DNA from: Cantharellus purpuraceus
Taxonomy: Eukaryota > Basidiomycota > Agaricomycetes > Cantharellales > Hydnaceae
DNA: 64,000 bases
Direction: 5' to 3'
Assembly: GCA_025174535.1 (NCBI GenBank)
Contig: JALBUN010000015.1
Coordinates: forward strand, 742,501 to 806,500
Each line of letters starts with the position of its first letter. The stretch's first letter is position 1. The translations under genes and the position numbers were made by a program. Under the pieces are notes generated by a model. It was not told the DNA's origin. It did not search any database and worked only from the letters and a program-made list of their open reading frames with translations. Below, piece by piece: positions 20,435-30,480 of the stretch.

Positions 20435-21316
20435 GTTGATAGTTACAATAGATTCGGAGATATTGTTCCAGGGACTGATTCATTCATTCTGTTTGTCCAT
20501 CTCCTTCAGGATGGTATCTGGAGGTGAAATGAAGCTTCATGTCAAGAGCCTTTCCTAATGTGCGGAAGAAGGAGGACACGAACTCCAAGCCCCGATCGGA
20601 TGTGGCATGCGATGGGACTCTGTGTTTAGAGAATATGTGGAGAACAAACAATTTAGCTAGTGAGGTGGAGGTGATGGTGTCATGCATCGGAATAAATAGT
20701 GATTGTTTAGTGAACCTGTCGACAATCACAAGTATGGTGTCATATCTGAGCGATGGGGGGAGCTTCTCTATGAAATCCATGGAGATGGAGTTCCATGGTT
20801 GCTCCGGGACCAGAAGTTGCTTAAGTGTTCCGTAGGGTTTGTGCCTTTGTGATTTTGAGCACATACACGTGGTGCAGGAGTTACAGTAGTGTTGAATGTA
20901 TTCTTGCATTTTTGGCCATACATAGTCTCGTCGGATTAATCCTTGTGTGCGATTTTGCCCAAAATGGCCTGAGATCAGGTGATCATGATAATACTGCAAA
21001 ACTTGGAGTTGGAGACCGTTGGCATTGGGGACGTATATCCGGTTGTTGTGTCAGAGGTGTCCTTTGTGGTCAAGTGACCATTTCAGATCGGAAGGGTTGT
21101 CCAAGTGTTTAACTGCAACAGGATTGGATTGGAGTGATGAGCGGATGTCGGAGCGGAGTTGGTTGATGTCCATAATGGTGACAGCTTGGAGGGTGGGAGT
21201 CATGAGGGTGGATGCTCGTAGGGACAATGCCAGCTGCTTGTTAGTAAACACAGGATGAAAGTTGTGTGGGTTTACAGTGGCATAGTTGCTATTCCCCTCT
21301 TTAGGGTAGATGTCCC
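20435..21316 (-). pseudogene. RNase H linker and integrase core of element A
   Basis: On the reverse strand it encodes the tether, the integrase zinc-binding region (HDHLISGHFG...CNSCTTCMCS) and the catalytic core (SMDFIEKLP, ATSDRGLEF and HPEGDGQTE supply the D, D and E positions). Stops at 21051-21053 and 20484-20486 are TGA where arginine is expected. It continues at 32965 on the other side of the nested B element. Confidence 0.85.
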
Positions 21317-22739
21317 TGTATGGGAACCACCTTTTCCCTATCAAATTCCATTTATGCAGCACCAATGTGCTATTCTTTGCTTTTCCATTCCTAAATATCA
21401 GCATATATTTGATGCTTGTACCTGGAATGGACTTATTCAAATATTCTCTATTTTTCCATATTTTTTCAGGAATATTCCATGCAGAACTCGGCTCAGAATC
21501 ATTTATTTCTGCTGTGCTACAGTTGTGGACCCATAGGCGCCCACAAACCTTCGCGCAGCCGCCTCTCCCCTTTTGGACCAGGCATTTGGCCTGAATTCAA
21601 GCTCAGATGTCTCTCATCAATAAATATTCTGTAACTTAACAACCACAGCCTCTCAGGGCACTATTTTCCATGCAGATCATCACATGACATGTGGCTATCC
21701 ATGGCTGTCCAAACCAGTGCAGAAAACAGGGTGGACACCCTTCTTTTTGCCCGATCAGTGCCTAGCTCAGGGATCAGATCAGCTGATGGGTGATCAAATC
21801 AGGTGATTGCCTTGGAATATTCTACCCCTTTCCATAACATTCTAGCTGTTTCCTTCTATTATTAGATAGAACTTTCCAGAACCATTATTCAGCTCCTGAT
21901 CAGTGTTAGCACAGTGATCAGAACCTGTGATTGGCTTGGAATATTCTACCCCTTTCTTCCACCTTCCACAACCTTCCAGTAGTTTCCATCTATTAATAGG
22001 TAGAATATTCCAGAAGCATTAGTCAGCCCCTGTAAATACAATATATAAGGAGGCCATTCTGCCTCTGAAAGAATAACATATCATCATATTCTACCCATCT
22101 TCTGCACACCAGTGTGACTAGAGTGACATACAGTGTCATCCTCTATCTCAGTAACTGTTGATTACCAGTTCAAGGATCTTTTACAGTTGTGTAACTGTAC
22201 TTGATTGCACTCGAAGTAGTGATATTCCTGCTTTGGGCGTGAGTGTAGTATCTGCCTCACGTGACTACGAATCTACAGGGTGAGATTGTCTGTCGATAGT
22301 CCTGCCATTAGTGCTCTTGTTTAAGTAACTAGTGTGTACTGCCTTTGCAGAGCATTAGAAGCTTGAACTCGTGTGAAGCAGTTGCTAGACTACTTCACAC
22401 ATTGCCGTTACCCGCTTCTGAGTGCCACTGGTTGGACGGTTGGATTCATCCACCTACTTCCTTTAGCCTCTAAGTGCATTCCCATCTTTTTGGACCCCTA
22501 AGCGTCTGTGAACTCTAGACTCTGGAAGTCTTATTCATTTCTTGCTGCTAAGAAACGTATTACCTTTCTGCGTATAGTCTGCATTGACCAATACAAAGGA
22601 TTGTAACCAAAGTACAAACGTTAAATTGTTTCTGGAGTTGTGCTGCAGCAGGGTTTGATATTCTTCTCAGCTGTTCATTCACGGAATTGTGGTGATTTAG
22701 AGTTTGCCCTAACACCATAATTTTGCGGGTTCCAAAACA
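21317..22739 (+). repeat. 5' LTR of element B
   Basis: TGTATGGGAACC...GTTCCAAAACA, 1423 bp. U3 contains five GATCAG motifs (about 21740-21925 counted with the homologous region). The core promoter TATATAAG is at about 22042-22049. A long R/U5 follows. Confidence 0.95.
22042..22049 (+). promoter_or_regulatory. TATA box of LTR B
   Basis: TATATAAG, conserved in all B LTRs and as TATAAAAG in B'. It predicts transcription from about 22072, which leaves roughly 670 nt of R/U5 in the LTR. Confidence 0.55.
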
Positions 22740-22741
22740 TT

Positions 22742-22759
22742 TGGTGGACGCTCTGGGAA
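22742..22759 (+). promoter_or_regulatory. tRNA-type primer binding site of element B
   Basis: TGGTGGACGCTCTGGGAA begins 2 nt after the LTR. TGG is complementary to the CCA end of a tRNA, and the rest would pair with an acceptor/T-arm. I could not assign the tRNA. It contrasts with the self-priming layout of A and C. Confidence 0.6.
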
Positions 22760-22872
22760 TTGCTTAAGCAGTGTCTAGAGTGTAGATTCTAAGCACCATT
22801 GCAGATATAACCCGACCTTCTATCACTAAGTCTTTACTCAATATAGTTTCTCGTAATCTGGAACAAACCGAT

Positions 22873-24384
22873 TTGGAATTTCCAGAAGACAAGTTCTATA
22901 GTCACACTCATCTGCCCTCCTCCTCTAATCCTAACTCTCCTCTTTATCTAAACCCTTATCCAACACCAACTCGTATACAAACTCGTTTCGAATCGTATCG
23001 ACCTCGTGACAAGTTGACCTCATTCAAGCTGAGCAACATGTCTACCTCAACAATTCGACAACAACAACAACTCGAGGACGACCCATCTACTCCTTTGGCT
23101 GCTCAACCAGAGCGACCTATTGCCCCTATCACTCCTGGCTTCTTGCACACTAGATCCCCACTCACTCCTGTGAATGATCTTGACCAGACATTTACTACGG
23201 ATGAAGAGATTAGTGCTGCTGATGCCTCTTTTGCTGTGGAAGTTGACCAGACTAACCATGCACTTACCAATTGGACTTTTGATGGACCCCTGATCACAGG
23301 ACCATTACAAAATGTCTTCGTAGTGCCTGGTAAGCCTTTGAAAAGCTTCAGTGCAGCAAGAGTATGGAGAGAGGTCAGACTTGATCCCCTACTCTCTTCC
23401 AGAAGAGATTCACTCCTTAGCATTGCAGAGATGAGCTTTAATCGTGCGGAAGCACCAGGTACTAGAGCTCTGAATCATCTTGCTACTGGACTCTTCAGGA
23501 AAGAATTAGCGTTACTCAATGTGGTACTGCTCGGACATCCTGGACGAGTTAGTCAGCATGGTAGTACGGGGTATTATCTTGATCCATGGAAGTATAAGCA
23601 ACTGTTAGACACTCTTAATCATATTGCAAATGAGAGAGAAAGTGTTCTGCAGCAGATGAAACTTCCTCCTCCTACTGTCCCTACATTGCCTTCGGAATGG
23701 CCTAGTGACTCCCTTTGGAGTTCCAAAGACCTGGAAGTGCTTTGTGTTACACTACGTGAAGATGTAGAAAACTTTTTGGCATTTTATTGGGATGCTGTAT
23801 CCAAGTACAAGGGTTCTTGGAAACCAGTAAAGGATGACTTTCTGTCTCCTGCTCTCCCAGACATTTCTGAGATGTCTTCTGACATTAATGGTTTCAAAAT
23901 TCGCTTCGCTGCTGCCCAAGCTGCTTTGCAGAGAAAGGTTGCTGCGGATACTAGTTTTTATGAAGCTAAAGTCATTAATGCATCAGTGAATCCTGTCCTT
24001 GGACATGATCTTCCCACTCTTGCAGCTATGCCTGTCAGGGATGCTCAGCAGTCAACTGTTGCCTATACTGTTAAGGAAGCTCCCTTGATTTCCAGATTGG
24101 ATCAAGGAGAAAAATTTCCAGTTGATCATGAATGGATTAGACAGAGACAGTCTGCGGTTTACAATCGTGGTCCCAGACCCTCTACTCTTTTCAATTCTCC
24201 TTACCATCAGGATCCTAGTAAACTTACGGGATCTGCAGGTTTGGAAGAAATGTTCTATACTCCTCCTCAAGTTCAGAGCAGGGGTACTTTAGGCATTCCA
24301 GAATCCATTAGGGTTCCTCACGGAACTTATGGAGCTTCTGGAGGAGGTGCTCCACCTCCTGGAGGAGAACCTCCTGATGGATGA
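22873..24384 (+). CDS. ORF1 of element B, unknown function (503 aa)
   Basis: Uninterrupted frame upstream of the gag-pol ORF. It has no zinc knuckle, protease or membrane segment that I can see. The N-terminus is Ser/Pro/Thr-rich with a QQQQQL stretch. The middle (about 150-400) is helical-looking with conserved-style charged/hydrophobic spacing (LDPWKYKQLLDTLNHIANERESVLQQ). The C-terminus is Gly/Pro-rich (GGGAPPPGGEPPDG). The capsid-like region lies in ORF2, so ORF1 is an additional N-terminal product rather than a standard gag. It overlaps ORF2 by 56 nt in another frame. The first ATG at 22873 may be bypassed for ATG 23038 (MSTSTIRQQQ). Confidence 0.75.
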   Translation: MEFPEDKFYSHTHLPSSSNPNSPLYLNPYPTPTRIQTRFESYRPRDKLTSFKLSNMSTSTIRQQQQLEDDPSTPLAAQPERPIAPITPGFLHTRSPLTPVNDLDQTFTTDEEISAADASFAVEVDQTNHALTNWTFDGPLITGPLQNVFVVPGKPLKSFSAARVWREVRLDPLLSSRRDSLLSIAEMSFNRAEAPGTRALNHLATGLFRKELALLNVVLLGHPGRVSQHGSTGYYLDPWKYKQLLDTLNHIANERESVLQQMKLPPPTVPTLPSEWPSDSLWSSKDLEVLCVTLREDVENFLAFYWDAVSKYKGSWKPVKDDFLSPALPDISEMSSDINGFKIRFAAAQAALQRKVAADTSFYEAKVINASVNPVLGHDLPTLAAMPVRDAQQSTVAYTVKEAPLISRLDQGEKFPVDHEWIRQRQSAVYNRGPRPSTLFNSPYHQDPSKLTGSAGLEEMFYTPPQVQSRGTLGIPESIRVPHGTYGASGGGAPPPGGEPPDG

Positions 24385-27300
24385 CGGATCATCTGGTCCC
24401 CCTCATACACCTAATCCATTTTTGCCTAGACCATCATTGCCACATAGAAGTGGAAGGAGTAATCCTCCCCCTCTGGGTAGGCATGGAGGCTCAGGTCCTC
24501 CTGATGGAGGTGATGGTGGAGGTTACGGTCATAGTCCAGACTGGGGGGATCTTGATCAGAGAAATCCTAATCTCGGATTAGACGCTCCAGTGACTCAGAG
24601 CAAGCTGGAAGCTTACTTTGATAACAAGTTGCGTCAGGACTTAGTCCCTGAGTGGGATGGAAACCCTGACAGTTTGGCTCAATGGATATTGAAAGTAAAT
24701 CATTTGGCTCAGCGATCTCCTATGGTCTTCAAGCAATTGGGACAAATTATCCCTTTGCGGTTGCGTAAAGGAGCTGAGAGATGGTTTTTCTCCTTACCAT
24801 TGTCATATCGCCAAGAAGCAACTGAGGACTGGAAGTCCATCAGAGAAGTCATTGGTTCATACTATATGAACAGAGCCTGGTTGGATAGGCAGAAAGCTAG
24901 AGCAACTCGTGCTACTTTCAGAGAGCCTGGCTTTACTAATGAGACTCCTAGTGAGTATTACGTTAGAAAGTCAGAGCTATTGAGACTGGTCAGCAAGCTG
25001 TCAGACTCAGAGCTTATATTGGAAATCATGAATGGTGCTCCACCATATTGGCATACAGTCATTGATGCTCACAGGTGTTCATCTGCAGTGGAATTCCAAA
25101 CTGCTATCAAGTATCACGAGGAATCATTGTCGCATGCTCCTTTCTCTTCAGGAGACAACCTGGAAAGACGTATTAGAAATTTGGAAAATTCTTTGCATCA
25201 AACCAAACCTAGGTTTGACTCGAACAGATCTTTTAGAGATGCTAGAGCTCATCTGGTTGGATGGTCATCCAAATTGAATCCTCCAAAATTCCCTCGGGAT
25301 GATTCTAATGTGTCTAAAAATTCCACACCTGAATCCAAAGGAGCTAGACCCTGCAGGCATTGTGGCAGTAACAAGCATTGGGATAATGAGTGCAAACATG
25401 CCAGTTCAGCATCTCGCTCTGCCCATACACGTTACACGGTTTCTAATGAAGAAGCTAATGCAGACCTTGCCTATGAGGATATGTACCTTGAATCACTTCA
25501 TGAATCAGAAGTGGATTTAAGTTCAGACAATGCTCATGTTAATAATGTTGCGACTGAGAATATCCCTGAAGAACCTTCATCGGATCAACAGGAATCTGCT
25601 CAGGATACAGAGGCACATTGTCAACTTGCTAAACCAGCCATGAGCTTGCTGGAAAGTATGTCCCGACTGGGGGGATCCATACCTAATAGAGAAAAATCTT
25701 CTGAGCCTTTGTCTCTGGAAAACTCTTTTTCTGAGACATTCACTCCTAAATCTCGTCAAGAGAGGAGAAGGTTAATGAAAGATTCCAAACATGTAGCTGC
25801 TTTCCTAAGGAATTCTAAGCTTACTAGTTGGGCTCCTAACTCCTTGATTAAACTCAAGCGTTTCATGTCCAGACCAGCAGGCTGTGCCTTCCTTGGATCT
25901 TCTGCAACCACTACTAATGTTTGGCTGGGAGAATATGGAAAGAATCAAACTACCCTTGTAGCTGATTCTGGTTCAGACATAACCCTTATCTCTCAGAAAG
26001 CTCTTTGCTCTATGGAGAATCCTCCTAAGATCAAAACAGGTCAGAAAATTAACTTGATACAAGTTACTGGCACATCCAAAATTTCTGGATACGTTACGGT
26101 GCCCATTTACTTTGACTCTGACTCTGGACCAGTTCAGATTGAAGTTGAAGCTTATGTGGTCAAAGGCATGACTACCCCTGTCATTCTTGGGAATGATTTT
26201 GCTGATCAGTACTCTATCTCGCTTATAAGAGAAGGCTCAGATAGCTATCTTATGTTTGGTAATACTGGACGGAAAGCCAAGATTGAGAACTCAGTGAGCT
26301 CACCCTTATTGGATGAGAATGGTCACACCTTTAAAATAAGAGCCCTTCCTGACCTTGCATCTCTAACTGCAAAGTTCAAGGCTCATAGACGTATTAAGAA
26401 ATCTCGGAAACGGATTAGAGCATGCATTTTGGATTCAAGTGTTAGGGCCTTACATCCCGTCACAATTCCTCCTGAAACTGCTTCTCTAATTCCTGCTTCT
26501 ATCTATTTCCCTGGGAATAGTAATGAAGTTTATGTGGAAAAAGTGCTTCACTCCAATCATGGGCCTGAAGATTTCTATGGCATCTCAGATGCAATTGTAT
26601 CTCGGAATAACCCATGCCTACATGTTAGCAATTTTTCATCACAACCAGTTACTATACATCAAGGACAACTTCTGGGTCATGCTAGAAATCCTTCCAATTG
26701 GCTGGATCGGACTTCTAATTTGAACCAGACTCAATTAGAGACTTGTCTCTCTCACGCCAGACTCATAAAAGCTCTTGCTCAACAGAACTTTGAGACTGGT
26801 GCGGTACCTACTGTTGCCTCTCTTGAATCAGATGGAGAGGTGGTACAAGGAGGACCTAAGGCTCAGGAAATTTCCCCTGAGGATGTTCCTGAAAACCAAC
26901 TGTTGGATGAAATTGACTTCTCACCAGAGCTCAATGATGCCAATAGGAAGGCTCTTCAAGATACAGTTCTGGCACATAAAGACGCATTTGGTCTTGATGG
27001 CAGACTTGGCAATTATGATGCAAAAGTTGAAATCAATCTCAGGCCTGAGGCCAAAGAAATTTCACTACCTCCTTATAATGCCTCACCTGCCAAAAGAGAA
27101 GTCATTGACAAGCAAATGGATGCTTGGCTCAGTCTTGGAGTCATTGAACCATCCAAAAGTCCTTGGGGTTTTCCAGCACTTATAGCCTATCGTAATGGGA
27201 AACCAAGAATGTGTATAGACTATAGGAAACTCAATGAGATTGCTGTCCCGGATGAATTTCCCTTGCCAAGACAAGATTCCATTTTGCAGGCACTCACTGG

Positions 27301-30283
27301 ATCTCGTTGGTTATCCACCTTGGATGCATTAGCGGGTTTCACACAGCTGCAAATGTCGGACAGTGCCAAAGAAAAAACTGCATTCAGAACTCATAGAGGA
27401 CTGTATCAGTTCAAATGGATGCCCTTTGGGTATCAGAATGGACCTGCAGTCTTTCAAAGAGTGATGCAAGGTGTCCTAGCACCTTTTCTATGGGTGTTTG
27501 CCCTGGTCTATATTGATGATATTGTCATATATTCCAAGACATTCAAAGAACACTTGGATCATCTAGACAAAGTGTTCGGAGCTATAGAAAAGTCTGGAAT
27601 CACCTTATCTCCTGCTAAGTGCCATTTGGCCTACCAGTCATTGCTACTGTTAGGACAAAAGGTATCACGGTTAGGTCTATCAACTCACAAGGAGAAGATA
27701 GATGCTATACTGGAATTGGCAGAACCAAAGAATGTGCATGACCTACAAATCTTCCTCGGAATGGTGGTATACTTCTCCTCATATATACCATTCTATGCAT
27801 GGATTGTAGCTCCCTTGTTTGAATTGCTCAAAAAGAATTCAACTTGGGAATGGGGCAATACTCAACAAGAAGCCTTTGATTTGGCTAAAAATGCCCTTGT
27901 CAGTGCGCCAGTCAGAGCGTATGCCATTCCTGGTCTCGGATATAGAGTCTACTCTGATGCATGTGATGTCGGAATCGCTGCTATACTTCAGCAGATTCAA
28001 CCTCTCAAAATCAGAGATCTCAAAGGTACCAAAGGGTATGAGAAACTCAAATCAGCTTATGACAAAGGATTACCTGTACCACAATTGGTGATTCCTGTGT
28101 TAAAAGATGAAACTCTCCCTAAGCCAGGTACTTGGGATAAAGACTTTGAAAACACTACGGTTTCAGTAGAACGAGTCATTGCTTACTGGTCTCGTACCTT
28201 GAAACCAGCTGAAAGGAATTACTCTCCTACAGAAAGGGAGGCGCTTGCATTACGAGACGGTCTTATCAAATTTCAACCCTACATTGAAGGGGAGAAAGTA
28301 GTAGCCATCACAGACCATGCAGCCCTCATCTGGAGTCAGACCTACCAAAATGTTAATCGGCGGTTATTAACTTGGGGAACTGTATTTGCTGCATACCCTG
28401 AATTAAAAATCGTACACCGAGCAGGACGGGTTCACTCTAATGTAGATCCTATTTCCAGACTCAGAAGGAATGTTCCATATCAAGATGGGCCTTCTTCTGA
28501 TGACTCCATTCCTACTATCCTGGACTCGGAACAGAATCCACTTGTGGATTTTTATTCTGATATCTCTCCTCACTTTGAAGCCAGAACTTTAATGTTAATG
28601 GCTGCATATGAAGAAGAGAACCAGAGAATTCCACTGAACGTGCATGCTTCTTCCATCCAAGTCAATACCAGCCTGGAAGAAGATTTCACCATTCCATACA
28701 TGACAGCCAAAGGCTATAATCTAGTCTCTAGCCTTGCTCAGGAAGAGATTCAGAAAATAGTTGATGCGTATGCCAAAGATCCTTACTTCAAAAGGGTCAG
28801 ATCTGAATTACGACAGGAGTCTAATTGGATCAGTCCGAAGCATCCACTCTTTTTTGAAAATGAGGATGGATTGCTTTACTTTGAAGATTGGAATGGCAAT
28901 TACAGGCTATGTGTACCCAAGGCTGAGCAATCTAATCTTCTAAGTGAAATTCATGATGAAATCACTGAAGGAGCTCATGCGGGTTATCATAAAACGTACA
29001 ACAAACTGGCTTCTACCTTCTATTGGCCTAGAATGAGTAGAGATGTCAAGAAGTTTGTTGTAAGCTGTGATATTTGCCAGAAAGCCAAACCAAGGCGACA
29101 CGCACCTATTGGACTGTTGCAGCCCATACCTATTCCAGAAAATCCTTTTGAAGTTATCACCATGGACTTCATTATGGAATTACCCGAGAGCAATGGGTAC
29201 GATTCCATCCTGGTGATAGTGGATAAACTTACAAAGTTTGGCATCTTTGTCCCTACTCAAAGCACTATTGATGAGGAGGGAACTGCTCGGATACTGTTTG
29301 AACATGTGCTATCCAAATATGGAATTCCCAAACAAATTATATCCGACAGAGATCCCAGATGGACCAGCACCTTCTGGAAAGAGATATGCAAGCAAATAAA
29401 TACTAGAAGAGCTCTAACTACAGCCTATCACCCTCAAGCAGATGGTCAAACTGAGGTGTTGAACCAGACGCTTGAAACCGCGCTACGTTCTTACGTAAGC
29501 CCGACGCGCGACAACTGGGCGGCTCTCCTCTCTCCATTTGCTCTATCCTACAATAACCTCCCACACTCCGCGACTGGATTCGCGCCGGCATTTCTACTGT
29601 ATGGCTACCATCCACGCACTCCATCTTCCTACATTCATTCATCTACTCACGGCGTTCACTGGCCTTCCAGCCCGCCGGCCCCGCGACCAGTTGGATCGGT
29701 CGATCGCGTTGATTTAATCAAGTCCCCTGCCAATGAAGTTGAAAGTACGAAAGCTATGGACTTCCTAAGTGAATTAGCTACTTACCGATCTCAGGCTAGA
29801 GAAGCCCTGCAATTTGCGCAGGTTGCTCAGCAAAAGAATTTCAACACCGGTCGTCTGGCTCAAGAATTCGACGTTGGCGATCGCATTCTCATCAATCCCC
29901 ATTCCCTCAGTCTATTGCATGCTCAGAAAGGCCTAGGGCCGGCTACCTATCGCCTTCGCATGCCCGCGTCATACGGGCTCCACCCTGTCCTTAACATCGC
30001 TCACCTCGAGCTCTACTCCTCCTCACCCCCTTCCTTCAGTTCACAACCTCTCAGATCTCTCGAACGCGCTGATTTCATGCAACTCCCAGAATTCGAGGTC
30101 GAGTCCATCATCGGTGAACGATGGCGAAAGGCCCGTAATGGCCGGCGTGTCCAGGAGCTCCTCATGCGTTTCATCGGATATGACTCATCATATGACGAGT
30201 GGCTCCCACGAAAGAACCTTCGCAACGCTCCCGACCTCCTTCGCGATTGGGATCGACGCGATCGGGGTATCTCTCGCCACTAG
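24329..30283 (+). CDS. ORF2 of element B: gag-pol polyprotein (1984 aa)
   Basis: Encodes the retrotransposon replication and integration machinery in one frame. In order: capsid-like gag region (about 80-290); CCHC knuckle CRHCGSNKHWDNEC (about 341); aspartic protease ADSGSDITLIS (about 545); reverse transcriptase with LDALAGFTQL and YIDD (about 1060); RNase H starting YSDACD (about 1207), with an extra stretch of about 60 residues before ERNYSPTERE; integrase HHCC zinc region (about 1540-1590) and D,D,E core (TMDF, ISDRDPRW, QADGQTE; about 1611-1707); and a C-terminal chromodomain-like segment FEVESIIGERWR...YDSSYDEWLP (about 1920-1975). No stop or frameshift. The real start may be ATG 24377, which overlaps the ORF1 stop (ATGGATGA). 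From about 29455 on, base composition becomes CpG-rich. Confidence 0.93.
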   Translation: MELLEEVLHLLEENLLMDDGSSGPPHTPNPFLPRPSLPHRSGRSNPPPLGRHGGSGPPDGGDGGGYGHSPDWGDLDQRNPNLGLDAPVTQSKLEAYFDNKLRQDLVPEWDGNPDSLAQWILKVNHLAQRSPMVFKQLGQIIPLRLRKGAERWFFSLPLSYRQEATEDWKSIREVIGSYYMNRAWLDRQKARATRATFREPGFTNETPSEYYVRKSELLRLVSKLSDSELILEIMNGAPPYWHTVIDAHRCSSAVEFQTAIKYHEESLSHAPFSSGDNLERRIRNLENSLHQTKPRFDSNRSFRDARAHLVGWSSKLNPPKFPRDDSNVSKNSTPESKGARPCRHCGSNKHWDNECKHASSASRSAHTRYTVSNEEANADLAYEDMYLESLHESEVDLSSDNAHVNNVATENIPEEPSSDQQESAQDTEAHCQLAKPAMSLLESMSRLGGSIPNREKSSEPLSLENSFSETFTPKSRQERRRLMKDSKHVAAFLRNSKLTSWAPNSLIKLKRFMSRPAGCAFLGSSATTTNVWLGEYGKNQTTLVADSGSDITLISQKALCSMENPPKIKTGQKINLIQVTGTSKISGYVTVPIYFDSDSGPVQIEVEAYVVKGMTTPVILGNDFADQYSISLIREGSDSYLMFGNTGRKAKIENSVSSPLLDENGHTFKIRALPDLASLTAKFKAHRRIKKSRKRIRACILDSSVRALHPVTIPPETASLIPASIYFPGNSNEVYVEKVLHSNHGPEDFYGISDAIVSRNNPCLHVSNFSSQPVTIHQGQLLGHARNPSNWLDRTSNLNQTQLETCLSHARLIKALAQQNFETGAVPTVASLESDGEVVQGGPKAQEISPEDVPENQLLDEIDFSPELNDANRKALQDTVLAHKDAFGLDGRLGNYDAKVEINLRPEAKEISLPPYNASPAKREVIDKQMDAWLSLGVIEPSKSPWGFPALIAYRNGKPRMCIDYRKLNEIAVPDEFPLPRQDSILQALTGSRWLSTLDALAGFTQLQMSDSAKEKTAFRTHRGLYQFKWMPFGYQNGPAVFQRVMQGVLAPFLWVFALVYIDDIVIYSKTFKEHLDHLDKVFGAIEKSGITLSPAKCHLAYQSLLLLGQKVSRLGLSTHKEKIDAILELAEPKNVHDLQIFLGMVVYFSSYIPFYAWIVAPLFELLKKNSTWEWGNTQQEAFDLAKNALVSAPVRAYAIPGLGYRVYSDACDVGIAAILQQIQPLKIRDLKGTKGYEKLKSAYDKGLPVPQLVIPVLKDETLPKPGTWDKDFENTTVSVERVIAYWSRTLKPAERNYSPTEREALALRDGLIKFQPYIEGEKVVAITDHAALIWSQTYQNVNRRLLTWGTVFAAYPELKIVHRAGRVHSNVDPISRLRRNVPYQDGPSSDDSIPTILDSEQNPLVDFYSDISPHFEARTLMLMAAYEEENQRIPLNVHASSIQVNTSLEEDFTIPYMTAKGYNLVSSLAQEEIQKIVDAYAKDPYFKRVRSELRQESNWISPKHPLFFENEDGLLYFEDWNGNYRLCVPKAEQSNLLSEIHDEITEGAHAGYHKTYNKLASTFYWPRMSRDVKKFVVSCDICQKAKPRRHAPIGLLQPIPIPENPFEVITMDFIMELPESNGYDSILVIVDKLTKFGIFVPTQSTIDEEGTARILFEHVLSKYGIPKQIISDRDPRWTSTFWKEICKQINTRRALTTAYHPQADGQTEVLNQTLETALRSYVSPTRDNWAALLSPFALSYNNLPHSATGFAPAFLLYGYHPRTPSSYIHSSTHGVHWPSSPPAPRPVGSVDRVDLIKSPANEVESTKAMDFLSELATYRSQAREALQFAQVAQQKNFNTGRLAQEFDVGDRILINPHSLSLLHAQKGLGPATYRLRMPASYGLHPVLNIAHLELYSSSPPSFSSQPLRSLERADFMQLPEFEVESIIGERWRKARNGRRVQELLMRFIGYDSSYDEWLPRKNLRNAPDLLRDWDRRDRGISRH

Positions 30284-30371
30284 GGCTTCCTCTATCTATG
30301 ACTCTCTTATCTCGGCCTTCTACCCTATTCCTTCACCTTCCTAGCTATTCCAAATCCTTTCCCTACTGTTC

Positions 30372-30377
30372 TATAAA
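30372..30377 (+). promoter_or_regulatory. Possible internal promoter for ORF3
   Basis: TATAAA lies in the 197-nt gap between ORF2 and ORF3, 104 nt before the ORF3 ATG, with a pyrimidine-rich stretch about 30 nt downstream. A subgenomic transcript is conceivable; splicing from the LTR promoter is the alternative. Confidence 0.3.
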
Positions 30378-30480
30378 CCCAATATCATGATGTCTTCATT
30401 TTACTCAATCCCAACCGCATCTAACTTTTGAAAAACCTCAGCAAATCTTTAGTCTTTCCACCTATCTACTTCTTTCCACT

